Source: Selaginella moellendorffii (taxonomy: Eukaryota > Streptophyta > Lycopodiopsida > Selaginellales > Selaginellaceae). Taken from it: a DNA stretch of 64,000 nucleotides. The position numbers were made by a program, and so were the translations under genes. The notes below the pieces were generated by a model. It did no database searches. It had not been told where the DNA came from and saw nothing but the letters and a program-made list of their open reading frames with translations. The DNA lies in NCBI RefSeq assembly GCF_000143415.4, contig NW_003314369.1, positions 147,939 through 211,938 on the forward strand. Direction: 5' to 3'. The first letter of the stretch is position 1. The number at the start of each line of letters is the position of its first letter. Shown in pieces: positions 41,868 to 53,594 of the stretch.

Positions 41868-44105
41868 TCTTGAATGAGAATGTCTTCATCCATACCAGAA
41901 TTGATGCTCGGAAAGACTTCAGAAGTTGGTTGCACGTACTTGCCCATCCCCATCTTTCCTCCAAACTCACCCGCAGAACTTGCCTCCAGCATGATATGAG
42001 GTCCAATATGAACGGAAGTCTCAGGACCGGAGCTTCGATTAGCATGAACTGGCTTGATAACAAAATCACCACCCTTCAACAGTAGCCTATGCACAAGAGG
42101 CTCATAAAGCTTCCCCGACAAAGCCCCCACCCAAGGGCAACTGAATGTTTCTTTCAGAAATCCCAACACGAACAAGCTCTGTCATCAAAGCCTCGCTTGC
42201 AAACTGATATGTCTTTTCGCTGTGGTCCTCAGTTGCCACGATGTGCAGAATGCAGTCACTGACTTTTTCAACGTACCCTCATGACAAAATTGTAGCCGCT
42301 TTGGACGCACTTGATCCGAACGACTCAACCACAGCCTTGGCCCTGGCCTTCCCCACTTTCAGCTTTGTTGCACGCAGTACATACCTAGGAACTCCACCCA
42401 AATAATCGAAGTTGTCAAGCCCTTCCTTTCTGTCCACCACATTCATGTTCCTGTAACTAGTTCGGTAAGGCTCAAAGTCGTCAAGGAATTTCCCAATCTC
42501 CTCCCTGGACCACACCGACATATAAAGCATGCAACAAAGTCCCCCCTTGCCAAACTCCTGGTAGTTTGTCTTGTTAGATGAGCAAACCAAAAGAACTCGA
42601 CACTTGCCAGGTAAAGGCGTCTCCTGCTTCCCATCTATCACTAGCCACATTGACAGATCGTCCAGCATTTGGCATATAATTTCGCCATTCACGTAATAAC
42701 CACCTTCAACATATCGGCTTCGCAAATTCAGGATGTAAACAACCTCGCCAACCTTGTATAACGCCTTTTCTTGCCCCATTTGGCCCAGCCTAATAATCCA
42801 GTGATAGCCAAAGAACGATTTCCCTATCCCTGCAGTGCCTAGGACAATGAAGGAAGTGAAGTTGTTGAGCCGCTCCTGGATTTTGGATTCTAGACTCGCA
42901 TATGCCTTTCGTTTCCATAGCAGGAAAGGTTTGTCATAATTTCGCAGTGCATCGCTATCTAAAATCCAGAATTTAGAATCTGGAGTATCAGTAGCCCTTA
43001 CAAGGGCCACCACACCATCTGGTACACCTGAAGAAAGATACGAATGCACGGATCAGACAAGAACTGCTACAAGCAGGCAAATACCGCTCTGAGCAAACTC
43101 TAGTGTGAGGCAGGAAAACTTCAAACGACGGCAAAACAGTCATCCCAGGGGGAAGAGCTCTAAGCCGAAGAAGACACAGACAGCATTAATAGAACGCAAG
43201 GGCCCACATACCAAGCAGATGGCCATGAATTCAATTACAACCACAAGCCAGACACAAGCACCCAAGACCAAATCCAACAGCGACGCCATCAGAAGCAAGA
43301 CCTTGCGCCCGATTTCATGGCGCACCAGGAACACCAAGAACTGGACAAAAAATGGGTCTTCCAACATCACACAGATCAAAGAGAAAACAAGGGGGAAGGG
43401 CTTTCACAATTGCTTACCAGATCCGCGGATTCCATTGGCCTCCTCGTCTCCGCGGCAAATGCCCAGTTGCGGCATTCACAGTCTACCAAGGTGTAATTCC
43501 GCGGTTCCCGATGAGCTCTGAGGGGGGTACCACGGATGCGCCCTGCGTCAACGTGCTGCGGGAGGACAAACTTCCGAGAAAACAGCTTGGTGAGCGCACC
43601 GCGCTCCTTTCTCCAGCGACCCCACCCATGCTCCTCCTGTGCAACTCCAGCGAGGGGCACTGCAACATTCAGAACATAACAAAGTTAGTATTAGATCTGG
43701 AAGAAAAAACTATCAATAGAAAACATGGCCAGAATCAAGGGTCTCAACAGCCATAGCCATAAACAAGGATCCACAAGGGAGTATGCGTCCGCCAGCAGCA
43801 TAGCCAAAAGCCACCATAGCCACACTTCTGGCAACCCAAAATAAAAGCGCTAGCCGAAAGATATCCACGAAACACAGCAAAACGCCGCAAAAAGCTAAAT
43901 ACACAAAGAATGACTTACCATTACTTCTGAGGTGGAGGAGGTTTTCCTCCTTCCGCAGTTGCTCTTTCTTATTCCGCCCATATTCCGCCAATATTCCGCC
44001 AGAGATTGATTGCCACTCTGAAGGGCAGAGAGAAAAGACCCCAGCCGCTTGGATCTGCGGCTCAAGAAGCCCGATTTGAGCTTCCACCTTAGCCAATTCC
44101 TAGAG
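41868..44105 (-). pseudogene. Crinkler/RHS-like NTPase-nuclease (CR copy 2), disabled
   Basis: Exons by comparison: 43919-44105, a disrupted second exon near 43430-43660, and 43027-41868. Defects relative to the intact copy: start codon region deleted; frameshift in exon 1 (AAGVFSLCPSEW); about 215 bp of GC-rich foreign DNA in the 24-nt second exon; TGA in the SGGYVK region (near 42278); about 32 bases deleted near 42170; C-terminus replaced after DEDILIQ. Walker A GTAGIGKS survives. Confidence 0.8.
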
Positions 44106-44226
44106 GCAGTGGCGCCCTAGAATCGTCAGGGACCGCACGATCTTCATCCGACGGCCTGGTGTTTTAGACCACTAACTCAATTATAAACACAAGAGACAAA
44201 AAGCGAAAACTCAACCACACTTTTGT

Positions 44227-44743
44227 TTGTTTAAGCGGCTTCTATTTTACAGTTTTGTACGAACTTATCTATTGCTTGCTCCTTGGTGGAGTATGCTAGG
44301 GCAGAATGGAGGTGGAGCGAGTGGTGGTGGACGTGCGGCATTTGATCGGGCAAGCGCGCAGCTATGGCTGTGCCTTGGAGAGCTTGGTGTGCAGGATCTT
44401 GGCCATGGTACACAATGTGGGCATTCACCTTCTTGGATTCACTCGCGTCTGGGGCGTCGACGAGTATGCTGGGGAGAGCTGGGACGGCGCTGTTCGCGTC
44501 GGCGAGAAACGAGCGTAGCATCAAGGCATTCCGGGATTGTGTGGACAAGCTATTACTGGGAGATGCTTAGGAAGATGACGCTGCTGCTGCTCCTTGCCAT
44601 GGCTGGGCATTCCACATCGGCCAAAGTATGACTGATGTTGTGCGGGAGAATTTTGAGGACAGAGAGACGTATTACAAATGGCTTTTCAAGGAACCTGACG
44701 AACGATTTGAGGCTTTTCTCGAGTACGTGGAGAAAGAGGAGAT
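44227..44743 (+). pseudogene. Divergent partner gene of CR copy 2 (P3), truncated
   Basis: Same 5' part as P4 (RHLIGQARSYGCALESL, MVHNVGIHLLGFTRVW) with an 8-base insertion near 44310. About 60 extra bases at 44570-44635 (CTGCTGCTGCTCC...) separate the LLLGDA part from NFEDRETYYKWLFKEPDERF. Homology ends near 44743, inside YVEKEE, where very AT-rich DNA begins. Confidence 0.5.
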
Positions 44744-45600
44744 TTCTCTGTATGTGCTATTATTAATATTGTTTGTCCTAGTTCATTATTTATATCTTGG
44801 TTTGTTTTATAATATCATTTGAGTGTTTCTATAAGTGTATTTAAAAGCATTGAATTTCCAGTTATTGCTTCTCCTGTTAAAAGTAAGCACAATTGTTTGT
44901 TAGGTTGTTTTATTGTTTTCAATATGAAGTCATCATGTATTATTTTTTGCTTTTTATTTAGAGTTCTTAATAATTGGTGATATTTACTAGTTTCCATAAG
45001 GTATTCATCTTGTATTATAATTGTTAAATTTTTTAATATTTTATATTTTATATTTAAATTTAAGTTTTTTTTATTTTTCATTTTGAATAAATCTTTCCCT
45101 ATATCAAATTCATCTATTTGGTTTGTGTTTATTTCTTACATATACTGTGCTTGTTCTTTTAATATTTTATTCAATCAATCAATCAAATTCACTCTCATTT
45201 ATTACTTTTTTATATATGTATTGATGTTATTTTTCATTTATTTGTTCCATATTTGCTTCATATGCATTCATATATGTTGTATACATTTCTTTAAGATCTT
45301 CTTCTTTTCTAAATTTTTTATGTAAGATTAATCTTTCAAAAGCCCACTTTTCTGGATCTTTTTCTTTACTAAAGTTTATATATCCAATTATATTATTTTT
45401 TTTTAAAGTTTTCGTGTTGTTACTTCTTTTTCAATTATATATTCAGTTGTTATCTCTGCTAATGTTAAATCTTCTAATTCTTCTAGTCTTTGCATGTATT
45501 TTTCAATTAGTCTAGGTACTGCCATGTTTGTTTCATCTTCTTGCATTTTTGCAAGGTCTTGTTTTGTTTTTAAACGTTTTGTTCGTTGTTCTTGTGGTTT
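44743..45600 (-). mobile_element. AT-rich PIF1/Helitron-type helicase fragment
   Basis: On the minus strand 45600-45400 encodes a helicase-like stretch (AKMQEDE, LIEKYMQRLEELEDLTLAEI). 45081-44815 encodes LRTLNKKQKIIHDDFI and LLLTGEAITGNS, which aligns with the PIF1 Walker A (LTGEAGTGKS) with GT changed to IT and K to N, so ATP binding is lost. Several stops lie between. Base composition is about four-fifths A+T, unlike both flanks. It may be a Helitron or a gene from an AT-rich source. It truncates P3. Confidence 0.55.
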
Positions 45601-46699
45601 AGTATCAATGAACTTCTTTTGAGCTACTACAGGGTGAAGGAGAGCTCAACATCGCCAAAGATGGATATCCAGAGCCAAGAACTAAAGCGAACATTTGATA
45701 TATATGTGCCTTCCTATTTAACTTTCTTCTAAGCTGCTTTGTTTTTCTTTTGTAAGCTATCCAGTAGGATCCAGTAGGAGCACGGTCATTCAGAAGCAAG
45801 AGTCTTAGTTTAGTGAACTACAAGCTCCATGACAAAGAGATGTGAAAGAGACAAAGACTTTTAATGACCATGTCAATGTCTTTGAAGGTCGCCCTTGAAA
45901 GACTTGACTTTAGCATAAGTATAAAGTACTTGCAATGTGAAGTGCCATCACTATTAGCATTTTGTTGAGCTACAGGATAATATGATTTGAGTAAAAAGGT
46001 GCATATAATGAAGTTCTGCCACTAATGGTATGCTTTCTAGATCCTGTCTACTAAACAGCTTCTTCACACTTTCAAATTCAAGTCCTGGCTCAAATTTTTG
46101 ATTGCCATAGTGATTTTGACTATGGCTTTTCCAACTCTTTTGTCAAGAGCACTACAAGAGCGTACACGGTTTCAAGCATCTAGTTCAAACAAATCAACAA
46201 CAAAGCTGAATTTTGGAATTGCTTGTGGTTCAAGCTCTTTCACATTCATTTGCTTACATATTTATTACAAGATGGGGTTTAGCATCTAGTACAGAAAACA
46301 ATACACCACATTCTTCACCCAGCTTCTCTGAAGTCCTCAAGAAACTCTCTATCCGGATGCACAATGATCATTTTCCTGAATTCTGGTGTTAGGCATACAA
46401 TGTTAACGTGGTAGATTACCTGAGAGGGGCTTTCAGAGGCAGGTTGTGTTTCTTGCATATTAGTTCTTTTGGAAATTTCAAGTTGTTGTGCAATGCAATC
46501 AGTAGCAATCTTGTGAGTCGTTGCCATAGGATTGCTAGTTTGTGTGCTTTGAAATCTAGAAATTGTTAAAAGAAGCACTGCAAGATTTCACGAATAGATA
46601 TTTGTATTATAGAGAAAGCAATTGAAAAATAGACAAGAAACAATTGTTTCTATTTCTGGTTGTTGGCAATTTCCATGGCTGAATTGTATGGTGTCTCAA
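45601..46699. other. No gene recognised
   Basis: Short frames at 45605-45799 (minus), 46098-46289 (plus) and 46315-46578 (minus) show no known domain. Composition returns to that of the rest of the window at 45600. Confidence 0.4.
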
Positions 46700-47520
46700 A
46701 ATGGACAATAATATTTGCGTCATTCAATAGAAAGAACCTATTGGTTTTGAAGACAGATAAACAGCAATCTTTTCTGGGGACTCCATAGCAAACTTGACCA
46801 TAGACCCTTCATCCAAATTATAAATTTTATCCACCATTTTATCATGCACTGTAACTCTATATTCCATCATGTCATTTGATATAATAGAACCAGTTATTGT
46901 AGATGATTTATGAGGGATGGAATGCCCTTTACACTTTGCACAAACAACAAAACCATCTTCTCTCTACATTGTAAAAGAGTAAAATGAGCAAAAACTTTCA
47001 ACTTGAGTGAGGCTTTGTTGGTTGTCAGGGATGAAATATCCACTAATCTGTATAATTAGAAGTTAGAGTTGAAAGTAGATGTAAGCAATTTACATTACCT
47101 TGTCTTTAGAAGTGAGACCATGGTGTGTTTTATAAACTTCATTGAGCTTTTGAATTTCGTTTGAATCAACTAGTGGCAAAAATAAAGTACTTCCAAGTGT
47201 TGCTAAATCACCTAACTCATGCTTTTCATAATATTAAAAAATAAAAACTTTGGCATATATCCAGCATATAAATCTGCTACAATATGATGATACTACTCTT
47301 CATGCTCCGGATGCATACAGAGCTATGAAATTATCTTAGAAATAGAAAATTAAATAAGAAAAAACATTACCATAGTTACGTCCAAAGGATTATCAGAAAA
47401 AGCAATCTTTATTTTAGGAAAAACACTAGTGTTCATTACAACAGCATGTATATACCTCCATACAAATGGCAATGCAGCCTGAGCGCGAAATTCAAGGTAT
47501 GGGCTATGGTTCAATGGAGA
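46700..47520 (-). pseudogene. Unidentified spliced gene fragment
   Basis: Minus strand exon-like pieces: YLEFRAQAALPFVWRYIHAV with FPKIKIAFSDNPLDVTM followed by a GTAATG donor (47500-47370); KHELGDLATLGSTLFLPLVD with EIQKLNEVYKTHHGLTSKDK (47225-47100); GYFIPDNQQSLTQVESF, then EDGFVVCAKCKGHSIPHKSS and MMEYRVTVHDKMVDKIYNLD (47060-46770). There is a CxxC in VCAKCK. They look like parts of one conserved protein, but I cannot name it. A stop precedes REDGF. Confidence 0.4.
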
Positions 47521-47678
47521 AACACCCCTTGAAAGTAAGGAAAAAGAGCTATGAAAGTAAGTGAAAGAAAGGAAGAAAAAGAAAAAGAAAAAGAAGAGAA
47601 GAGGAACGCCTCACTGGATGAAGCATTTGAAATGAGAGTGGTTATGAGCGTGTGGGAGCTCACATCCATCAGCATCAA

Positions 47679-48570
47679 CTAGCACATATGCTCCACTTCC
47701 GATGTGTCACTGGACAAAGTAGGGGCTGGTCCAACAAGGGGAGAACTTCGAAAGTGGCATAAACTCCTTGAGTAGAACGAGATCACCATCTTCAAATGGT
47801 TCGGCAGACTGCTAGTGATCAATGACTGACTTGATCTTCTACTTGCCTCGAAGGAGATGTTCAGTTGTGGATTGTTGCTGTTCTTCCAAGGCAAGAACCT
47901 CCAAATTACGTACATGAAGCTTGTCCTCATTGCTAAGCTGCATTGCTGCTATGTATCGAAGTGAAAGTGAGAGCGATAGCACCTGGATCTCCACTGGAAA
48001 CATGGCCTTTGTCCCATAGACAAGGGAGAATGGGGTCACGGAGATGGATGTCTTGAAGGACGTCTGAAAGGCCCACAATGTTGTGACTAAGTGCTCGTAC
48101 CAATGCTTTGGGTGATCTTCCACAAGCTTTGAGATGATTATCTTCAATATCTTGTTGCTAGACTCAGCCTAGCCATTGCACTCAGGATAATAGCTGCTAC
48201 TCTTCACATGCTTGACCTGCAGCCGTTGGAGAAGATGCTACATGTGAAAAGTTGGCTGGAACTCTTGAATGGTCACAATCCAAGATAAAGTATGAGGACT
48301 ATGAACCGGTTGCTGTAAAAGAAAGGTCAGCACATTAAAACAGACATGGAAATGGATACAGGCTCCAGCAAGAAAGTGACAAAATCACTCCAAGGTGTAA
48401 ACAATAGCCACTGCTTCTTTTTCTGCATCCACGTACTTCTTCTCAGTCTTCTTGAACGAATGTGAGGCATAATATGTTGCATGTGGTGGCTTGCCAGGCT
48501 GTGAATATTGGCAAAGGCATACTCCAAAAGCCTCTGTATCCGTCTTGATGGGAATTTTGAAAAGAAGTTG
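47679..48570 (-). pseudogene. RNase H and integrase remnants of the gypsy element
   Basis: ATYYASHSFKKTEKKYVDAE and KEAVAIVYTLE (RNase H Glu and motif), then integrase C-terminal half: KSSSYYPECNG, AESSNKILKIIISKLVEDHP, TTLWAFQTSFKTSISVTPFS and LVYGTKAMFPVEI. The N-terminal zinc region and the first catalytic Asp are absent. TAG stops interrupt YTLE-FCHFL and ECNG-AESS. Confidence 0.8.
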
Positions 48571-48684
48571 TCGTTCTGGTGGTTAGAGTACCGGGGGCTC
48601 CATGGTAGGAAATTTTGAACTCAAAGAGCTACAACTCACATGCAGCACGTTCGATTGGCTTGATTCTTTCTACCAGTTGTGTGT

Positions 48685-49182
48685 CTAGATGTCTTCTTCC
48701 ATCTCCAACAAACAGCATGACAAAATATGCTTAAAGTCATCAGCTACCATGATTTTTGTAGGAAGATGCTGGCTGTGTGACACCTCAGATAGTTGCTGAG
48801 GAGGATTGAGTTTGGCTGTGTCTTGCAAAAGATGGACCTGGTCTAGAGTGATCGTGTCATCAAGCTCCATAAGAGAGAGTTGGTCCCATGCAAGAAACGA
48901 ATCAAGGAGCCCTTCCTCTATTGAGAAACACTCCAAAAAGTTGGATATGGGGGCCCATACTCTATAAGCCTTGCCATCAAATAAAGAGGGCGTGTCTAGA
49001 GGCTCGGCCTTACTCTCAAATAAAGAGAGTGAGGCTAAGAGATGTCTCAAGCTATCTGACTCACCTCCAACAATGTCGATTACATTGCATGAGAAAGCAT
49101 CCGTCATATAGATGGTCGATTCCACCACCAACTCGGGAAAAGCCTCTATGAGCTCAAGAGGAAAGTATGGTGTGGAGGCCAT
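48685..49182 (-). pseudogene. Gypsy linker region between protease and RT
   Basis: 165 codons, acidic and Leu/Ser-rich. There is no recognisable domain beyond its position after the protease. The stop after LLEMEEDI falls where RT would begin, then the element jumps to RNase H. Confidence 0.4.
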
Positions 49183-49203
49183 CTTAGTCTGACCCTGCTG
49201 GGC

Positions 49204-49752
49204 TTACTGAGAAAGAGCTTTACCATGGTTGTTGAGAAAGGTGGCGCTATGGGTTTCATCGCTAATTTCCATCTTGCCTTGTGCGCTATCAATGGTGCAA
49301 TGGGCTGTGACTTGCCATGAGTGGCCAAGGATGACAGAGTCCTTCAATGAGGATGTTCCAAAACATTGGTAGTCAACCATGAGGAAGTCTACCTCAAAAA
49401 TAACACCCTGCACTAAGACCTTGACACCACAGCAAATGCCTGCTGGAGGAATAATGTGGTTGGCAAAGGTCTTGAGCACGATGGAGGAGCTCTCAATGAT
49501 CTGTAGCTGTGCTAAAAGGGCATCTTTGAGAGAGATAATGTTGCTTTTAGAACCAGAGTCAACCAAAGCATCCATTCTACAAGAGGAAGTAGCAATCTGC
49601 ACCGAGACGAAGAATGGACTAGGATCTCCACCATATCTTGTCATGTCAGCGATGTGCACCTCTTGAGGAGTCCTCTTGAGAGTGCTCTCTAGTGTTCCTG
49701 ACCATGCAAACTCCTCTAAACGCTGGCCGAATCCCGGGACAAGACACAACAT
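49204..49752 (-). pseudogene. Gypsy retropepsin-like protease
   Basis: The catalytic motif MDALVDSGSKSNIISLKDAL is intact. The flap-like region follows (FANHIIPPAGICCGVKVLVQ), then DSVILGHSWQVTAHC, equivalent to ILGxxWL. Uninterrupted 182-codon frame; one of the better-preserved pieces. Confidence 0.8.
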
Positions 49753-49755
49753 ATC

Positions 49756-51160
49756 TCAGAGCGAAAAGGTGACGGGAGTGTCAACCAATTGTTGAAGAAT
49801 CGGCTCCAGAACAGGAATAGCTGTTGGTGAGATCTTATGAGGAGAAGAGAGTAGTGACTTGAAGGGGAGATTACAAGCCACCCTCTGTGTCACTGGGCCT
49901 GATGGCAACGGAGATTCGCTCTCAACTGGCGCCGAGGGAGCTGTGGCAGGCTGAGCGGTTTCCTTCTTCTTCGCTTGGGCTCGAGTGGCTGTGGTTTGCT
50001 GCTGTTGGCTATAGAGTTCCTCGGCTACCAAAATTGTGTTGACTGATGAGGCTGGTGCCTTGCCTTTGCTCGATGAAAGGGCTGCCTCAATTGCTTGTTG
50101 CTCTAACTGCTCCTGATATGTCTCTGGACCCCGAGACGATGTGGAATTATCAGCGAAGGGACGTTGTTGGACACGTTGAGAAGGTGGAGGCCAAAGCTTT
50201 GGGTGAAGCTTGAAGCAGCGCTGCATGTTGTGTGTGTTCGTCTCGCAATGATTGCACCAACGGGATTTAAATCTACATTCACAAGCTGTAGCAGCCTCTT
50301 TCCTAGACTCCACCAGCTCCTGGAGCAGTTTGTCATGGTGTGATTGTTGCTAAAGAATGATCTCCTTCAGCTGCCGCATCTCATTGGCAAAGTTTTCAAT
50401 AGCCGGAGGTGTATGCTCAATAGCGATGGGCTTTGTTGTGGATGGCCGAACAACTGCACAAGGTGACTCTGATGGGATGATGGCTTGGTCGAAATCAACT
50501 ATAGCAATCCCCAGGTCAACAAGAAGCTCTCTTTCCAGCTTCGAGGCAAACGAAAATGCCTCGCGACAAGAGCTGAATGTCTTCTTAAGAACTTTCCATT
50601 GCAAGTTCCCACGCAGACCCGCTGTGAATGCTGTGATCCTCTATTGTTCATCTTGGACCACTCTGCAATCCCAACACTGCTTCCAGTATGCTCGAAATTG
50701 GGTGATATAGTCAGGAATAGACTCGTGAGCACCCTGCCAGAACGAAAAGAGGTCAACAAGTAGTCGATTTGTGGGTTTTTCTTCAACAAAACATTCTCTG
50801 AAAGAAGCGAGTAGTGTCTGGAAGTCTGTCCGGTCCTTTGGAAGGAGAGAATCTGCCCAAGTTGCTGCTTTGCCTTCAAGAGACTACAAGAAGTCGTGGC
50901 ACATACGATCATCATTGACGATCATGTTTGTGGTGCAAAGCGACTGATATGCGATGTTGGAGAGAATGTTCCAACACCTGAGAAGGTTGGCAGATCACTC
51001 CCCCTCTACAGAACATGGAGCTGAGGTCGAGCTAAAAGTGCCTGCACCATAGCTTGTAGATCTAAGTCATTGGAATCTACCAAGGATGAAGAGGACTCAG
51101 CCTGAGAAGGTGTAGTGTCGTACTTAAGCTACCTTTGGATGTTAGAAAATTTACTCCGTA
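49756..51160 (-). pseudogene. Gypsy gag
   Basis: Frames 50915-50499, 50604-50350 and 50313-49756. A zinc-knuckle-like CRFKSRWCNHCETNTHNMQR-C pattern sits at about 50280-50210. A Gln/Ala/Ser/Pro-rich tail precedes the protease. The probable start near 51120 has VDSNDLDLQAMVQALLA. Stops and shifts separate the parts. Confidence 0.6.
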
Positions 51161-51180
51161 CCTTAGGGCCTTGAGGTATA

Positions 51181-51600
51181 GTGAGAGGGTGCCAATTTGT
51201 CATACGTTTGGTTTGTACCCGCATCAAATACCCTGAACACTGCAAATGCTTGGTCAAGGCAACTGGGTTGACAGGAGCAAGAAGACTATAGGCTAGTGCT
51301 CAAGTTGCTCAAAGTTGCCCAAAATTATTGTGACGAAGAGGAATAAGGGTCCAAATGGAAGGAGATGTAGACCTCAAGCACATGTAACCGTTGATCTGTA
51401 GGGTAAATGCCGAAGTAACCACTAGAGTAGCTGCTGGAGTAACTGGGGACCAGTAAACCAGTAACCGGGGACCTGTAACCTATAACCGGTAACCCCCACT
51501 CTCACTCCTACTCCTACGCCTGCTCCTATCCTTGCACCTGCTCCTACTCCAACTCCTGTTCATGTTCTTGTTCTTACGCCTACCTGTTCCTTGAAGATTG
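51181..51600 (-). other. Putative primer site and 5' LTR end of the gypsy element
   Basis: On the minus strand TTGGCACCCTCTCAC at about 51199-51185 could pair with a tRNA ending in CCA. Beyond it 51202-51600 starts TGTCATACG and includes a run of GTAACC/CCGGTAAC variants (51440-51500) and a CTCCTACTCC-type simple tract (51498-51560). The outer limit is unknown. Confidence 0.35.
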
Positions 51601-52019
51601 CTTTGTTCCCAAGGAACCTCCAACAAAGTTTAGCCCAAAAGAGAAAAATGAGTCCTTTAGTCTCGATCCTTCCCCATTTTGACTGTTGGTGGGCTCATTG
51701 GAAAGGGCTCAACCCCGTCTACCCTCTATCGCAAGAATTTTGGGAAAAAGCCTCCTCAATATTCTCTGAAATCCAAGAAGAAGTAGCCCAGAATGCCAAT
51801 ATTGTGGAAAAACATGTGCATGTCACTGATGTAGATTGATACTAAGGTGCCGTTGGTATTTTTGGAAAGCCTAAGACCAGGACCACTTCTAGAAACAAAC
51901 GGCATCCAAAACAAAGCCCGGAGGAGCATGAATTCTTGCTACAAAGATGACCCAATTTAGCCGGAGAAGAAAATCCTTTTGCATACTGCCAATTTGGCCA
52001 AATCTAGCACCAACTCAGC
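51601..52019. other. No gene seen
   Basis: An 82-codon frame at 51591-51839 has no recognisable content and crosses the putative LTR edge. The array unit resumes near 52020. Confidence 0.4.
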
Positions 52020-53043
52020 TATACAACTCAGAACTCTATCTCTATCTCAAGACTTTTACCTCGAGTTTTTTAGAGCCCAACAACTCTATAGCTATACACT
52101 CATATAGTGTGTTTTTGAGGAAGTTGCACTTAAAAAGAACATGGTTAGTGGTATATCAACTACTCTTTTCTTTTCTTTGGTTATGTTGGTAAACTAAATA
52201 TTTTCTATGCAGCTGAGCTATGATGACAAGACAATACCCATTCTTTTCAATAAGATGTATTCTTGAGTGGGCAAATGAGTCCTGCCATCTATGGTTCTTT
52301 GCGAAACTTCCTAATGATTTTAAATTCTACAACATCTATGGCAGTTCTTGCAAAACTCCATTCCATGTCTGGTATGTGTTCGTCATTCTTGATAACCAAA
52401 TTTTATTGGCAACTTTTTTCCATTGTTTCCAGCTACAGGAGCGAAAAAATGCCTCATAGTTGAGCTCAGGGTAATGTGGAGTTCTTTCTTCATGCTTACT
52501 CAAAGAAAATTTGGACTTTGCAGGCCAATTTCAAGTATGTGGATGGAGATGGCACGGTACCATCCAAGTCTTCCAAGGTAGCCCTCTATTTCTATCACCC
52601 AGTTCTGAACTCTGCTTTCTTCATAGGATGTTGGGTTCACTACGACTGTGAGGCATAGGGTTCCAGGCAACCATCGCAGTCTACTAAGATCAAATGAGGT
52701 GTTCCTCCTCCTCAAAGACATCCTGGAAATTAAAGATGAAGAGAAGAAGCTTGTGGTTCACACTGCTTTGCACAAGTCTAAGGAAGTGATCGAGAAACAA
52801 GCACGCTCTTGTCTCAGCGACACAGCCATCTCCCACAAGAACAGCACATGGGACACAAACTCTGAGGACACCCAAGACTACAACAGTGGTAGCAAGAGCG
52901 AGGACAACACCGAAAACTCAGTAGTGTTCACCATCAACACTGAGGATGCTAGAGCTCAAGCTCATGGTAGAGCCACACACAAAGGATTCGAGCTCCATCA
53001 CCTTAGCATTTCTGCCACCGACCGGTGTTGCAGAAGGAAGTGA
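52020..53043 (+). pseudogene. LCAT-like phospholipase C-terminal fragment, copy D
   Basis: Same pieces as copies B and C, with the shared frameshift after FNKM. Copy-specific changes are a 2-base loss near 52395, RVPGNHRSLLRS for RVPGDHRSLLRS, and a TAG in the GFxxxxRHR segment (52658). The C-terminal DTQDYNSGSKSEDNTENS frame continues to 53043. Only about 50 bp of the ispE-side flank remains (52030-52090). Confidence 0.75.
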
Positions 53044-53283
53044 TTGAGAAAAGGCCGCCATTGCAGTGGAGAAAGCTTTAGCACCAAGCTCATAACACTG
53101 TACAATATGTAAAAATATGGAAAAATACCATTTAAATTCTGTCAAAGTGATGTTCATGTCTTCTTTCCCAAAGTTTAGGCAGCTTCTAGGTTGAGATAAT
53201 TTGCTCCAATTGAGAATAAATATCATGCTTCCATTTGTGGAAGAAAAGAAAATCTCACCAAAAGTTTTTCCTTTGTTATCCAA
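52918..53283 (-). CDS. Conserved unidentified frame, array copy D
   Basis: Differs from copies B and C by a few substitutions (SMIFILNWSK, CLNFGKEDM, YELGAKAFSTAM). A short insertion changes the C-terminus after SATPVGGRNA. The 3' end overlaps the LCAT-like fragment on the other strand. Confidence 0.35.
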   Translation of the reverse strand: MDNKGKTFGEIFFSSTNGSMIFILNWSKLSQPRSCLNFGKEDMNITLTEFKWYFSIFLHIVQCYELGAKAFSTAMAAFSQSLPSATPVGGRNAKVMELESFVCGSTMSLSSSILSVDGEHY

Positions 53284-53594
53284 CAGGAAAAGAAAAACAA
53301 ATGCAAACTAAAAATCAGATAACACAATGATTAATATTCTTATGCTTTGAATTTAACAGTTTTATTTTAATACTGGCAACGAAACCATGACACTCAAATC
53401 TCGAAGCTATAATACTTGTGACATAAAACTCTTGGCCAATGTATTTGTCTTTTTTGGCTCAGATTTAAAGTTTTTTGAAAACTTCACCTTGCCAACCCAC
53501 CTGCTTTTTGCTGGGCAATTTCTAGTATTTTATTAAAAACTTTGATTTACTGAGAAATTTATATTGTAAGTATATATATATATAAAAAGAAGCT

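Larger units (their letters stand above)
47640..51201 (-). mobile_element. Internally deleted Ty3/gypsy element
   Basis: Minus strand order: gag (to about 50000), protease (49752-49204), a short linker (49182-48685), RNase H (48570-48360) and integrase end (48260-47680). The RT polymerase domain is missing between linker and RNase H. It differs from the element at 26868 in all domains. The 3' LTR was not found. Confidence 0.8.

Noticed and set aside
43105-43756. Plus-strand frames of 134-138 codons opposite CR copy 2
   Set aside because: The same antisense frames recur at 24926-25258 and 55096-55416 over intron 2 of the CR gene and lack any domain.
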